Source: BOG-908 sp964247675 (GTDB lineage: Bacteria > Pseudomonadota > Alphaproteobacteria > Acetobacterales > Acetobacteraceae). Taken from it: DNA of 64,000 bases. The stretch lies in assembly GCA_964247675.1 (NCBI GenBank), contig CAXTVW010000005.1, positions 1 to 64,000 on the forward strand, in the 5' to 3' direction. Position numbers and translations under genes: made by a program. The notes beneath the pieces are model-generated. The model had not been told where the DNA came from and searched no databases. It saw only the letters and a program-made list of their open reading frames with translations. Positions 1 through 8,834 of this stretch are shown here, piece after piece. Numbering within the stretch: the stretch's first letter is position 1; each line of letters begins with the position of its first letter.

Positions 1-583
1 GGGCCGTGCGGATGAAGGCCAGGTAGGCCGTCAGCAGCTCGAAGGTCGCGCCGCCGAGCGCTGCGTGCAACGCCTTCCGCGCGCGGGCCGCCTGCCCCGG
101 GTTGACGAACATCACGCTGGCCGCGGCGAAGACGTCCCATTCGGCCGGGCTTCCCGGCTCCGGGATCCCGGCTGGCTTGCTGTAGGCAGCCAGCCGGTCG
201 AAGCTGGCCGAGAGCGCGTCGGGGTCCGGCATGCCGGGCCTGCGGAGCAGTTCGACGACCTGGCCGACGCTCTCCGGAACCGCCGCCGGGTCACCAGCCG
301 GGTTGCCCGCCCCGATCAGGAAACCGACATGCCGGACGATGCAGTAGCGCACGTCGCAGAAACGCGAGAGATGGACGAACAGCCGCTCCTTGAAGAGGGA
401 CGGCAGCGGATTGTCGAGGTACGCGGACTTCGCGAAGCTCCACAACTCGCCTATCAGGCCGGGAGCGTCACCGGCCGTCTGGAAGAAATTCGGCACGAGC
501 CCGAAACGCGAGGCGACTTCGGAGCGGAAGGCCGTGTCTAGGCCGTCCTCCGTAGGGAGTGGCTGGGTCAACGTGTCGAGCAT
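1..583 (-). CDS. Sensor-kinase-type protein, N-terminal part (CMD/AhpD-like domain), runs off window
   Basis: The reading frame is open on the minus strand from an ATG at 583 to the window edge, about 194 residues. Near residues 68-91 it shows a Cys-x4-Cys-x3-His arrangement (CDVRYCIVRH) after a Glu-containing helix, like the core of carboxymuconolactone decarboxylase/AhpD proteins. From family memory, this domain sits at the N-terminus of PAS-containing sensor histidine kinases in alphaproteobacteria; the kinase part would lie outside the window. It is divergent from the hydrolase/kinase pair at 891-2856. The domain reading is fairly firm; the kinase call is inference. Confidence 0.6.
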   Translation of the reverse strand, partial: MLDTLTQPLPTEDGLDTAFRSEVASRFGLVPNFFQTAGDAPGLIGELWSFAKSAYLDNPLPSLFKERLFVHLSRFCDVRYCIVRHVGFLIGAGNPAGDPAAVPESVGQVVELLRRPGMPDPDALSASFDRLAAYSKPAGIPEPGSPAEWDVFAAASVMFVNPGQAARARKALHAALGGATFELLTAYLAFIRTA

Positions 584-890
584 TCCTGGCAGTCGGTGCA
601 CCCAGCAAGGCGGGCGGTGTATGGCTCTTGGCAGCATAGGCTATCCTTCACGCCAGGAATTCTCAACTGCCGATTGCCGAGGCTGCCCTCTTCCGAGACC
701 CCGGAGCCAGCCGCCGCTTGGTGGTGGATGGCAGGCTTCTGCCTTGGTGGCTCGGAGCGGGGCAGCGAGGCCCACAGTGACGAAGCCACGCAGGTCCTCC
801 GGCTTGGGTCGGGAACGCCGCGCCGGGCACCAATGCCCTGGCATCTTCCCCCAAAACGGGTAAGAGAGGCTCGGAAGAGAGGTGACTCCG
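584..890. other. Intergenic region between divergent signalling genes
   Basis: No convincing gene was found in these 307 bases. The open frames here change character and have no family resemblance. The region must hold the divergent promoters. The only clear signal is GAGAGG at 877-882, which fits as ribosome binding site for a TTG start at 891. Confidence 0.5.
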
Positions 891-1679
891 TTGTCGGCTT
901 TGTTGCGTAACAACGTCCGCTCCGTGGGTGCGGCTGGCCGCCCGATGATGTTCGCGCACGGCTTCGGCTGCGACCAGGCCATGTGGCGGCTGGTGGCGCC
1001 CGCCTTCGAGGACCAGTTCAGGGTCGTCCTTTTCGACCATGTCGGCTCGGGCGGCTCCGACCTGTCGGCCTACGATCCCGTGAAATACGCCGGGCTGGGT
1101 GGCTACGCCGACGACATCGTCGAAATCGCCCGAGAGTTCGCGTTCCACGACGCGGTGTTCGTCGGCCACTCGGTGGCGGCCATGATGGGCGTGCTGGCCT
1201 CCATCCGCGCACCCGGCCTGTTCGGCAAGCTCGTCCTCGTGGGACCTTCGCCGCGCTACACCGACGGCGGCGACTACCGCGGCGGCTTCGACCCGATACA
1301 GATCGAGGAACTGCTGGACGTGCTGGCGGACAATCACATGGGGTGGTCCGCGACGATGGCGCCGGTGATCATGGGCAACCCCGAGCGGCCGGAACTCGCA
1401 GCCGAGCTGACGGAGAGCTTCTGCCGCACCGACCCCGCCATCGCGCGTGCTTTCGCGCGCGCCACGTTCACATCGGACAACCGCGCCGATCTCGGCCGCG
1501 TCTGCGTGCCGACCCTGATCCTGCAATGCAGCGACGACGTCATCGCGCCCGCGCAGGTGGGCGACTACGTGCACGCGCACATTGCCGGAAGCGAGCTCGT
1601 GCGCCTGCGCGCGACCGGACACTGCCCGAACCTCAGCGCGCCCGCGGAGACGATCGCGGCGATACGCGCCTTTGTCTGA
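891..1679 (+). CDS. RsbQ-like alpha/beta hydrolase
   Basis: A 262-residue alpha/beta hydrolase of the RsbQ/KAI2 type. The nucleophile elbow GHSVAAMMG puts Ser near residue 93, the acid Asp is in QCSDDVIAP near 215, and the His is in TGHCPN near 243. The family's RNNV start signature is present (LLRNNVRSVG). The TTG at 891 was chosen over the GTG at 882 because GAGAGG at 877-882 overlaps the latter and is well spaced for the former. In Bacillus, RsbQ works with the PAS protein RsbP; here the next gene is a PAS kinase that overlaps this stop codon, so the pair probably forms one sensing unit. Ligand unknown. Confidence 0.85.
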   Translation: MSALLRNNVRSVGAAGRPMMFAHGFGCDQAMWRLVAPAFEDQFRVVLFDHVGSGGSDLSAYDPVKYAGLGGYADDIVEIAREFAFHDAVFVGHSVAAMMGVLASIRAPGLFGKLVLVGPSPRYTDGGDYRGGFDPIQIEELLDVLADNHMGWSATMAPVIMGNPERPELAAELTESFCRTDPAIARAFARATFTSDNRADLGRVCVPTLILQCSDDVIAPAQVGDYVHAHIAGSELVRLRATGHCPNLSAPAETIAAIRAFV

Positions 1680-2856
1680 TGCCGCCGCCGTTTCGGGCGG
1701 CGATCCCGTCGAGGACCTTGACGACCTCTACGAGAATGCGCCGTGCGGCTACATCTCCATCCTTCCCGACGGCGGCATCTTCAAGGCCAACGCGACCTTC
1801 GCCAGATGGCTGGGCTTCTCCGGCGCCGAGCTGGCGGCCAAACGCTTCCACGACCTGCTCGGCATGGCGGGGCGCATGTATTGGGAGACGCACGTGGCGC
1901 CCGTGGTCGCGTTGCGGGGCCGCTTCGACGAGGTGGCGCTCGACCTGGTCGCCCGATCCGGGGAACGCGTGCCGATGCTGGTCAACGCCGCGGCGAAGCG
2001 CAGTCCGGACGGCGACCACCTGTACACCCGCCTGACCCTGTTCAACGCCACCGAACGGCGCCGTTACGAGCGGAACCTGCGCGACACCACGGAGGCGGCG
2101 GAAGCCGCCCGCCGGGAGCTGAAGGCCTTGCACGGCCAGCTCGAGGCGAGCCTGCTCGACGAGCGCGAGACCTCGGCCCTGCGCGAGCAATTCATCGCGG
2201 TGCTGGGCCATGACCTGCGCAATCCGCTGTCCGGCATCGCGGGCGGCGTCGAGCTGATGATGCGGGAGGGCATGTCCGACGAGAGACGGGCCGCCGTCGG
2301 CCGGATGGTCCTCTCGAGCGTGGGACGGATGGCTGGGTTGATCGACGACGTCATGGATTTCGCACGCGGCCGTCTTGGCGGCGGCCTGACGCTCGACCGG
2401 AACGCGGACGAGCCCCTGGGACCGATGCTGCTGCAGGTCATCGCGGAACTCCGGACCGCAGCACCCGACCGCGACGTCGAAGTGGCCATCGCGCTTGCCG
2501 AACCGGTGGATTGCGACCGCCGCCGCCTTGCGCAGATGATCTCCAACCTGCTGGGCAACGCACTCACCCACGGGCGCGCGGCCGATCCGGTCAGGTTCGA
2601 GGCCGCTACCAGGGAGGGCTGGCTGCAGATCTCTGTCGCCAACACCGGCACGCCGATACCGGCGGCGATGATAACGCACATCTTCGAGCCGTTCGCGCGC
2701 GGCAAGCACCGGCCCAGCCTGCAGGGGCTGGGACTTGGACTCTACATCTCGCACCAGATCGCGGTGGCGCACGGCGGGACGCTCGCCGTCGTGTCGACGG
2801 AGGCCGAAACACGGTTCACGTTCAGGATGGCACTCTCGCTTTCCACCCGGCCGTGA
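1672..2856 (+). CDS. PAS domain sensor histidine kinase, partner of the RsbQ-like hydrolase
   Basis: About 394 residues. A PAS domain covers roughly residues 20-140, then a short coiled linker. The HisKA box is GHDLRNPLSGIAGG with phospho-acceptor His near 180. The HATPase domain has the N-box NLLGNALTHG near 292-301 and the G-box GLGLGLYISHQI near 353. There is no membrane segment, so it is a cytoplasmic kinase. The TTG at 1672 overlaps the stop of the hydrolase (TGA 1677-1679), which implies translational coupling. No response regulator is adjacent in the window. The kinase call is firm; the start is inferred from the overlap and from where homology begins. Confidence 0.85.
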   Translation: MSDAAAVSGGDPVEDLDDLYENAPCGYISILPDGGIFKANATFARWLGFSGAELAAKRFHDLLGMAGRMYWETHVAPVVALRGRFDEVALDLVARSGERVPMLVNAAAKRSPDGDHLYTRLTLFNATERRRYERNLRDTTEAAEAARRELKALHGQLEASLLDERETSALREQFIAVLGHDLRNPLSGIAGGVELMMREGMSDERRAAVGRMVLSSVGRMAGLIDDVMDFARGRLGGGLTLDRNADEPLGPMLLQVIAELRTAAPDRDVEVAIALAEPVDCDRRRLAQMISNLLGNALTHGRAADPVRFEAATREGWLQISVANTGTPIPAAMITHIFEPFARGKHRPSLQGLGLGLYISHQIAVAHGGTLAVVSTEAETRFTFRMALSLSTRP

Positions 2857-2929
2857 CAACCGCCACGGCTGGAGGGTCTTGCGGACCGCAAGTCTCCCGA
2901 GCCAAACATGGCGGACAACGTTGTCGGAG

Positions 2930-3229
2930 ATGTCCGGCATGTTCTGCGGGGCACGAGAGACACCCGTCGAGGAGCAGCTACGCCTCCACGACGAGAAGGT
3001 CTCGGTAGAGCGCCGCCCGGTCACCGACAGACGTTCCGACATGGTCAGGCCGGACGCGTTTCCCAACGGTGTCATCTGCGACGTCGAGGTGACGCTGGCG
3101 AAAACCGCCGAAGGCTTCGAGGGATGTGAGGACGGCAACGAAATTGTTGTGACCGACGATGCAGTGGTGACCAAAATCAGCTGCGGCGGCCGAACAGGAT
3201 TGTTCGGGACTGCGCCTCGCGTGCGATGA
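2930..3229 (+). pseudogene. Fragment resembling a DUF2382/YsnF-like stress protein
   Basis: A short open stretch of about 100 codons contains VEEQLRLHDEKVSVERRPV followed by an EVTLAKTAE-like segment. This is the repeating charged pattern of DUF2382 (YsnF/AvaK) domains. The rest of the domain is missing and the C-terminal third does not look like the family, so it is probably a truncated relic. An intact small gene cannot be excluded. It lies 73 bases after the PAS kinase. Confidence 0.4.
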
Positions 3230-3244
3230 GCTGAAAGCGGGCTA

Positions 3245-4198
3245 TCAGTTCGACAGACAGTTGCTCAGGTCATGATGGCCGAAGTCGACCGGCCAGCCGC
3301 GTGATCGGGCGGCATTCGTCATTATCGAGAAGACATCCGGTCCGAGCAGGGGATGACGCGCTTCTGATATCACCCGGGCATGGATGCGAGGCGCGGCGAG
3401 GACATGAACAGGCGTGATTGTGGCCCTTAAGCCTGCCTTGCCGTTGTGGAAGACAATCCTTCCCTTGCGAACATCCTGCAGGACCATGGCATAGAAAAAC
3501 AGCTCGGAAAGGGCGCCGACCTTCACGTTGGCGGCTGTCTTGAGTTCGAGTAGCCAGAGCGACGCGTCCTGACCGATACCGACCAGGTCGATGGCGCTCT
3601 TGCCGCCTGTGAAGATGGCTGCGGCTGTTCTGGGCGGCCCGTCATAAACGCCGACCGGCATCTGCCTGTCCAGCAGGGCAAGGCCCAGTTCCGACATCAG
3701 TCTCGAGCGCGCGTCAGAGTCGGCGCCAGCCAGGCGCTTCTCCAATTCGGCCTCGGAGCCGGGACGCGACGGCGTGTCCAGGCTGTCGACACCCGACGCC
3801 AGGTTCAGGGTCGGGGTGCAGCCCCCAGACATCTTGCTGGCAGCGAGTCTGTGGGGTTCACGCACCGTCAACACCTCCGGGCCCAGCAAGGCGACGAAAC
3901 GTTCGACGCGGTACAGGAACCGTTGGTAGTGTCCCGACGGTTCGGCGGGCTGTTCCCAGTCGATTGTTACCCTGCGTACGCCGCACCACGCCATCAGGAC
4001 AAGTGCCCAGCCCTCGAAGGCCGAAGCGTCGTCCTGCATGTTACCTGCCGCCGCGGCTGCGCTTAGCCAAATCGTCACGGCTTCGGTGTCGCCCTCAGCA
4101 CGGAAGTGTTTCTGCGATGGCAGGCGAATTTGACGCAACGTCTTGGTCTTAGTTTGGAACGACTGCCTGAGATGACGGGAAAGGTCCGCGTGGTTCAT
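3245..4198 (-). CDS. Hypothetical protein with PD-(D/E)XK nuclease-like motif
   Basis: 317 residues from an ATG at 4198. No named family was recognised. The C-terminal half has the order Gly-Gly-Lys-Ser-Ala-Ile-Asp204 followed by Leu-Leu-Glu218-Leu-Lys220, a typical PD-(D/E)XK core (Asp, then Glu-x-Lys on the next strand). The first 130 residues are helical and of unknown role. A restriction-type or repair nuclease role is inferred from this motif only. It is a single gene, converging with the fragment at 2930-3229, and CutA lies upstream in the same direction. Confidence 0.6.
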   Translation of the reverse strand: MNHADLSRHLRQSFQTKTKTLRQIRLPSQKHFRAEGDTEAVTIWLSAAAAAGNMQDDASAFEGWALVLMAWCGVRRVTIDWEQPAEPSGHYQRFLYRVERFVALLGPEVLTVREPHRLAASKMSGGCTPTLNLASGVDSLDTPSRPGSEAELEKRLAGADSDARSRLMSELGLALLDRQMPVGVYDGPPRTAAAIFTGGKSAIDLVGIGQDASLWLLELKTAANVKVGALSELFFYAMVLQDVRKGRIVFHNGKAGLRATITPVHVLAAPRIHARVISEARHPLLGPDVFSIMTNAARSRGWPVDFGHHDLSNCLSN

Positions 4199-4454
4199 GT
4201 TTCAAATCCATTCCGCGCGCTCGCTTGGACAAGCCAAGGCCAGGCGTTCTGCCTGCGCGAGCGGAGGCGAGGCCGACCAGGCGCGAAGCCTTCCAAAGCT
4301 TTGGCCGAACCTCTTTGCGCCGCCGTTCCTACCGCAGCATACCTTTTGGTGCCAGCCTGGCGATCTGTTGCCCTTCCAAGTCATGAAGGCTGGCGAAATT
4401 CGCGTACCTGGGAACAGAAGCGTTTCCGGTTCGGTGCGCGTCTTGCCCGAATGG
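4199..4454. other. Intergenic region upstream of the nuclease-like gene
   Basis: No supported gene was found. Short open frames on both strands here have no recognisable domain and are biased in composition. Confidence 0.4.
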
Positions 4455-4781
4455 TCAGGGATGGCTTCGACACGACTGCAGGATCCAATCAAGGTAGTCC
4501 GGGCTTCCGTCAGTCACCGGCAGCGCCGCTATGCAGGGGCATTCGTACGGATGGGCCGCCTTGATCCGAGCCTCCACGTCGCCGACCAGCCCGGCCCGCG
4601 TCTTCAGTATCATCACCGCTTCGGACCCCGTCTCTGTCCGGCCCTGCCAGCGATAGACGGTCGTCATGCCGGGCAGGACGTTGACGCAGGCCGCTAGCCC
4701 GGCTTCCACCAGCTCGCGGCCGAGCGCAAGGGCCGCCTCTGCATCCGGGTGCGTCACGTAGATAAACACCACGCCGGTCAA
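4455..4781 (-). CDS. cutA: CutA-like divalent-cation tolerance protein
   Basis: 108 residues, the usual CutA length (about 105-115). Family landmarks are visible: the N-terminal strand VFIYVTHPDAEAA, the segment GLAACVNVLPGMTTVYRW, the KTRAG strand and the C-terminal YLDWI. CutA forms a small trimer with a ferredoxin-like fold, linked to copper tolerance though its function is debated. The start is TTG at 4781; no better in-frame start was seen. A solitary gene in a region of mixed origin. Confidence 0.88.
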   Translation of the reverse strand: MTGVVFIYVTHPDAEAALALGRELVEAGLAACVNVLPGMTTVYRWQGRTETGSEAVMILKTRAGLVGDVEARIKAAHPYECPCIAALPVTDGSPDYLDWILQSCRSHP

Positions 4782-5137
4782 TCGTCGCTCCGCTATGGTC
4801 GTGGTACTCCGGACAGTCGGTCTGCCTGGAACTAGACGTCAAGTATTGCCAACCCGCCTTCCTCGCAAGCGGCCATACCCTGAGACCCTCGTCGATTCCG
4901 GTCGGGCTAAACGGTCGCATCTGAGCTTGGAAGAAGGTTGTCTGCCGACCCGCCTCGTGAAACCAATAGTCGATAATTCGCATTGTCGCTTGCCAGAAGA
5001 GTATCGACTGAACGCACTTTGAACGTCCTGCTAGGGTTGACCGCGTTTCAGTAGCGCCCTGACAAGGCCGGAACCGGTGGGCCCACGCCTGATAGCAAGG
5101 AACTTCACTCCGCGCGTTTCGTCCGCACCGCGTTCCG
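4782..5137. other. Intergenic region with no supported gene
   Basis: This stretch of 356 bases separates cutA from the DUF429-like gene, both on the minus strand. It must contain the cutA promoter. Nothing else could be recognised on either strand. Confidence 0.4.
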
Positions 5138-5965
5138 TCAGGCGGGCTGGCCTGCAGGTGCAATCGCGACGTCCGGATAGCCTCGCTTTCCGGCATCGGC
5201 CAAGGTCAACGATACCGCAGCCCTCGCCCAGTCGGCCCAAAGGTGCAGCGGCGGCAGCCAGAACCAGCCGCCGAGACTATCCCCGATCACGGTTGCCGTC
5301 CGGGCATGAGCGTAGACAGCGGTCAGAAGGCATATGTAGGCCGCTCTCCTGTCGTGGTCCCGCTCTGCGGCAATCAACGCGACCGTTTCAGCGACCGGCC
5401 ATCCTAGCTCGGCTATCAATGGCTCGAAAACGCCTTCGGTCAGGCAGGCCTCATATAGCCTGTCGGATTTGCCGCCTCTTTTGGAGGGAAGCCCCGAGAT
5501 GACGCTGTCTGGAAGGAGCACGCCCAGGAAAGCGCTCGGAAAAGCCTCGACCATCGCCGCTCCGGCTACGGCCGCCGGAGACGGACGATGCTCGTTGCGA
5601 ACGACGGGCAGGAACTGTTCTGCCGCGAGAGCTCCGGCCTGCCGGAACGCCAGGCCCTGCCCGAAGTGGCTCATGCCCGGTCGGCAGCGCTTGACGAAAG
5701 CACCCCTGTAGAACACCGCCTCGCGCCCCCGGCGCGGAATGTCAGGACCGACCGGGAGCAGTGGCGCATCGAACGCCGCCAAATCGAACGACATGCTCGG
5801 CGGCAACGCGGCCGCCCGGACGCTCCAATTGGAACCAGTCCGGCACGCCCCAATCCTGCCGTCGACCCGCCACGCCATTCCGGTCGACTTGCCGGTTTTG
5901 GAGTAATCGACGTCCACGCCAAGCAAGCTTGGACCAGGCGCGATCGCGTTTGGCCGTTCAGTCAA
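5138..5965 (-). CDS. DUF429-like protein (predicted RNase H-like fold)
   Basis: 275 residues. It opens with LLGVDVDYSKTGK, a strand with acidic residues, and a second acidic strand DLAAFDAPLLP follows near 60-70. This layout recalls DUF429, a family predicted to have an RNase H-like fold. The assignment rests on these two motifs and is tentative. Its start overlaps the end of the upstream frameshifted gene by 8 bases (5958-5965), so the two were probably co-transcribed. Confidence 0.55.
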   Translation of the reverse strand: MTERPNAIAPGPSLLGVDVDYSKTGKSTGMAWRVDGRIGACRTGSNWSVRAAALPPSMSFDLAAFDAPLLPVGPDIPRRGREAVFYRGAFVKRCRPGMSHFGQGLAFRQAGALAAEQFLPVVRNEHRPSPAAVAGAAMVEAFPSAFLGVLLPDSVISGLPSKRGGKSDRLYEACLTEGVFEPLIAELGWPVAETVALIAAERDHDRRAAYICLLTAVYAHARTATVIGDSLGGWFWLPPLHLWADWARAAVSLTLADAGKRGYPDVAIAPAGQPA

Positions 5966-6567
5966 GGTGGAGTTCCCTGCGGAGGGCCTTGCGCTTGTCC
6001 TGGCCCCAGAGCCATCGGTCGGCGTCTCTGAGACTGAGATGACCGGGAACGGCTGACCGGACGGCGGCTAGGAAGCTACGGTATTCAGCCCAGCTTTGTT
6101 CCGACCATCGCTTGCTGCCGAGCCGGTGGAAGTCGCTCAGGGCGTCGCACACCCTGATGTCGTAGACCGTGAACCGGTCGGGGTAGAGCACCGCCAGGAT
6201 CGCGGTCGCGGTTGGAAGCGCGAAGCTCCACGGTTCGGCCAGGAGCAGCTTCAGCCTGTCCTCGTCGTTTGGCGCGCCGTGGACCGCCCGGGCAAGGTCA
6301 TCGGCAGCCCGCGAGAAGGTCCGACGCTTGGTCAGGCGCCGCAGGTGCCTCGTCCGGGCTCGCGGAGCCTTCCAGTCCAGGATAAGAGAGTTCCTCGGCG
6401 TTCAGCTGGCCGGTCCGCTCGAACCGTGCCGCGAGCTCCGGAAAAAGGGTGTTCTCCGGACTATAAAAGTGAATCTGGTCGAGCAAGCTTCTTCGTCCGC
6501 TGGAAGCGTGTATGTAGCCGCTTCCGTGGCGGAAACGCAACGACGGTTGGCTTACTGCATCGGACAA
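5958..6567 (-). pseudogene. Conserved hypothetical protein interrupted by a frameshift
   Basis: Two frames join into one protein-like sequence. The first (6567 down to about 6380) reads through HFYSPENTLFPELAARFERT and QLNAEELSY. The second, from about 6380 to 5958, begins LDWKAPRARTRHLRRLTKRR and continues through LYPDRFTVYDIRVCDAL to the stop. The switch falls in the bases around 6378-6385, where a loss of a few bases would explain it. Function unknown. Either a sequencing error or a true pseudogene is possible. It overlaps the DUF429-like gene by 8 bases. Confidence 0.6.
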
Positions 6568-6624
6568 TGTTCAGGCGCCCGGCGAGTTGTTGCGTTCGTT
6601 CCTAGCCGCTGCCATGCCGGGCAG

Positions 6625-7257
6625 ATGAATCAGCACGAAACGAGCATGGACATCGGTTGGAACAGGCTGGCCGCGTCTGTCGAGTTCGCCCTGAAGACAC
6701 ACGCGCAGCAAAAGCGGAAGGGCACAGACACCCCTTATGTCAGCCACCTGCTGGGGGTGGCCAGCCTTGTCCTGGAACACGGCGGTGACGAGGAGCAGGC
6801 GATGGCGGCGATGCTCCACGACGCCGTCGAGGATCAAGGCGCACATCTGGAGCCGGTCATCCGCGAACGGTTCGGCGCCCGGGTGGCCGATATCGTGCTT
6901 GGTTGCATCGACGCCGACACGCTGCCCAAGCCACCGTGGCGCGAACGCAAGGAAACATACATCCGGCACCTTGAGACCGCCGGGACCGAGGCCCTCCTCG
7001 TTTCCTGCGCCGACAAAGTCCACAATGCCCGGGCCATCTGCACTGACGTCCGGACGCATGGCCTGGAGGTGTTCGACAGGTTCAAGGCAGGCCAGGACGG
7101 CACGCTCTGGTATTACCGGACGCTGGCTGCCGCGTTCAGGCGGTTGATGCCCTGCGCGCTGGCCGATGAACTCAGCGAAGCCGTGGCAAGAATGAAAAGC
7201 CTCGGTGCTGGACGCCACCGCACACGTCCTCCCGAGCCCGCCGCGGAGACCCCGTGA
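6625..7257 (+). CDS. HD-domain protein of the SpoT/MESH1 hydrolase type
   Basis: About 210 residues. The HD phosphohydrolase motifs are His41 in YVSHLLGVA, His65-Asp66 in AMLHDAVEDQG, and a later CADKVHNARA Asp near 133. This pattern is typical of single-domain (p)ppGpp hydrolases and related nucleotide pyrophosphohydrolases; no synthetase domain is present. The ATG at 6625 was used; the ATG at 6646 is a possible alternative. It is followed by the HNH gene in the same direction. The family call is firm, the exact substrate is not. Confidence 0.82.
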   Translation: MNQHETSMDIGWNRLAASVEFALKTHAQQKRKGTDTPYVSHLLGVASLVLEHGGDEEQAMAAMLHDAVEDQGAHLEPVIRERFGARVADIVLGCIDADTLPKPPWRERKETYIRHLETAGTEALLVSCADKVHNARAICTDVRTHGLEVFDRFKAGQDGTLWYYRTLAAAFRRLMPCALADELSEAVARMKSLGAGRHRTRPPEPAAETP

Positions 7258-7333
7258 CCGCCACGGAACCGACCGTAGCCAAGCGAAACTTCTGCCGTTT
7301 GCCCTGCAACACATTTTGCGCGGCGGTCGGACT

Positions 7334-8500
7334 GTGAAGGACGAACGGTCAAGCCAGTTCTTCGCACTGAGGCCCTGCCTCCTGGCCCCGCTGCCGGAGC
7401 ATGAGATGGCAGCGGACCTTCTCGCCGGAGCAGCCGACGCGATCCTTGCCGGTGATATCGATATCGCCCGCGACCTGCTGCGGCAAGCCGACATGTCGGT
7501 GCTGTTCGACTATGCCCGGCGGTTGATGGGCCGGGAGGACCATGAGGTCCACCGTCGGCGTGCCCCGGACGAGTCACCAGTGAAGACGGAGAAGGTGCTC
7601 GCCCGGATGCCTGGAGCGGGCGAGACATTGGCGTTGCATGCCCGCGATGGCTGGCGCTGCCGTTTCTGCGGATGCCGGGTCGTTTCCGGCAGGGCCCGAA
7701 GCCTCATGCGGGCCTGCCTGCCGGGTGCGCTCTCCTGGGGAGAAGGCGAAGGCTATCACGCGGCGTTCTTCGCGATGACAGCGTCCGTCGATCATGTGGT
7801 TCCTCATTCCGCAGGTGGCACCAACGAGCCCGGGAACCTCGTGACGGCGTGCTGGAGCTGTCAGTTCGGCCGCGGTGCCCACACAATCCAGGAGCTTGGG
7901 TTGCTGGACCCGCGCGACAGGGCGTCGTTGGTGGACGGCTGGGATGGCCTCACCAGGGTCGTCGGGAAGACATCCGTGGCGATAGGCAGGAAAGCGGATG
8001 AGGACGCGACGGCATCACCTCTCGATGTTCCAGCCACAACATCCGTAGCGAACCAGGAAAGAGCGCCGCTGCTATCGGGAGTATACAGTTCCGCGCAAGC
8101 TGAGTGGCTTCGAAGGCTGGATGCGCTGGAAGCACCACCTTCGCAGAGGCTCCTCCGTTTCCTGGACGGCTGCGCCGATCTCGGCGTTTCCTGGAGCCTG
8201 AACAAGGTGCTGCTCGCGCGTATGCGGGTGGGCGGCAGCACCGTCGAGTTCCTGGCGGTCGAGCCTGACGGCAGGCTGCAAATCCCGTGGTCCCTTGGCG
8301 GCAGGAAAGCCGAATTCCGGAGTTTCGCGGAAGCGCTAGCGACTGGTATCGCAGGCGCCATTATTTACGAAACGCCGAAGCTGTGGAACGTCGTCCTCGC
8401 CGATAAGAAGCCACTGGGTTTGCTTCAGCTGCTCGACACTCTAGGGACTCTCCGCCTGGCGCTTGAAGCCCTGCACACCGCTTTGGAGGCGGCCGGTTGA
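7334..8500 (+). CDS. HNH endonuclease
   Basis: About 388 residues. A zinc-knuckle CRFCGC near residue 100 is followed by DHVVPHSAGGTNEPGNLV near 153-170 and then CWSC, the complete His/Asn and Cys layout of an HNH nuclease with structural zinc. The N-terminal 95 residues and the C-terminal 170 are not recognised. The GTG at 7334 was chosen because the protein-like sequence begins there; upstream codons look non-coding. It sits between the HD gene and hen1, and a role in defence or nucleic-acid turnover is inferred only from context. Confidence 0.8.
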   Translation: MKDERSSQFFALRPCLLAPLPEHEMAADLLAGAADAILAGDIDIARDLLRQADMSVLFDYARRLMGREDHEVHRRRAPDESPVKTEKVLARMPGAGETLALHARDGWRCRFCGCRVVSGRARSLMRACLPGALSWGEGEGYHAAFFAMTASVDHVVPHSAGGTNEPGNLVTACWSCQFGRGAHTIQELGLLDPRDRASLVDGWDGLTRVVGKTSVAIGRKADEDATASPLDVPATTSVANQERAPLLSGVYSSAQAEWLRRLDALEAPPSQRLLRFLDGCADLGVSWSLNKVLLARMRVGGSTVEFLAVEPDGRLQIPWSLGGRKAEFRSFAEALATGIAGAIIYETPKLWNVVLADKKPLGLLQLLDTLGTLRLALEALHTALEAAG

Positions 8501-8834
8501 ACGCCTCCAGATTGAAGTCGAGCCACTGTGTTTTTTGGCGGCTTACCGCTTCGATCGCGACGCAACGCACTTGTTGGTCGTCCCTTTCAAAAACGAGCCG
8601 CTTTCGCTGTAGCTCCGCAAACCCCTCTCACGTCGGGCAGCTTCTTCGGTGCCCCTTCGGCTTTGTTCGGTCGCCACCCGCCACTCAGCCCACAAGACAT
8701 GGTCGGATATCGCCCTCTCTGGATGGACCGCCTCGCGGCGCGGCGTGATTCCCGCCGCGCATCCGGCCCTCGGGCACCATCAATACTCAACCGGGGGGCT
8801 GGTCTTTCGCCTCGGAACCCGATTGAAGGTGTGC
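8501..8834. other. Leader region of the hen1-pnkp operon
   Basis: These 334 bases between the HNH gene and hen1 hold no convincing gene. They end in GAAGG at 8826-8830, six to seven bases before the ATG of hen1. The operon promoter probably lies here, but no clear -35/-10 pair stands out. Confidence 0.4.

Noticed and set aside
1633..3174. Long minus-strand open frame opposite the hydrolase and PAS kinase
   Set aside because: It is antisense to two genes with complete motifs, is rich in Arg/His/Gly from mirrored GC codons, and shows no domain.
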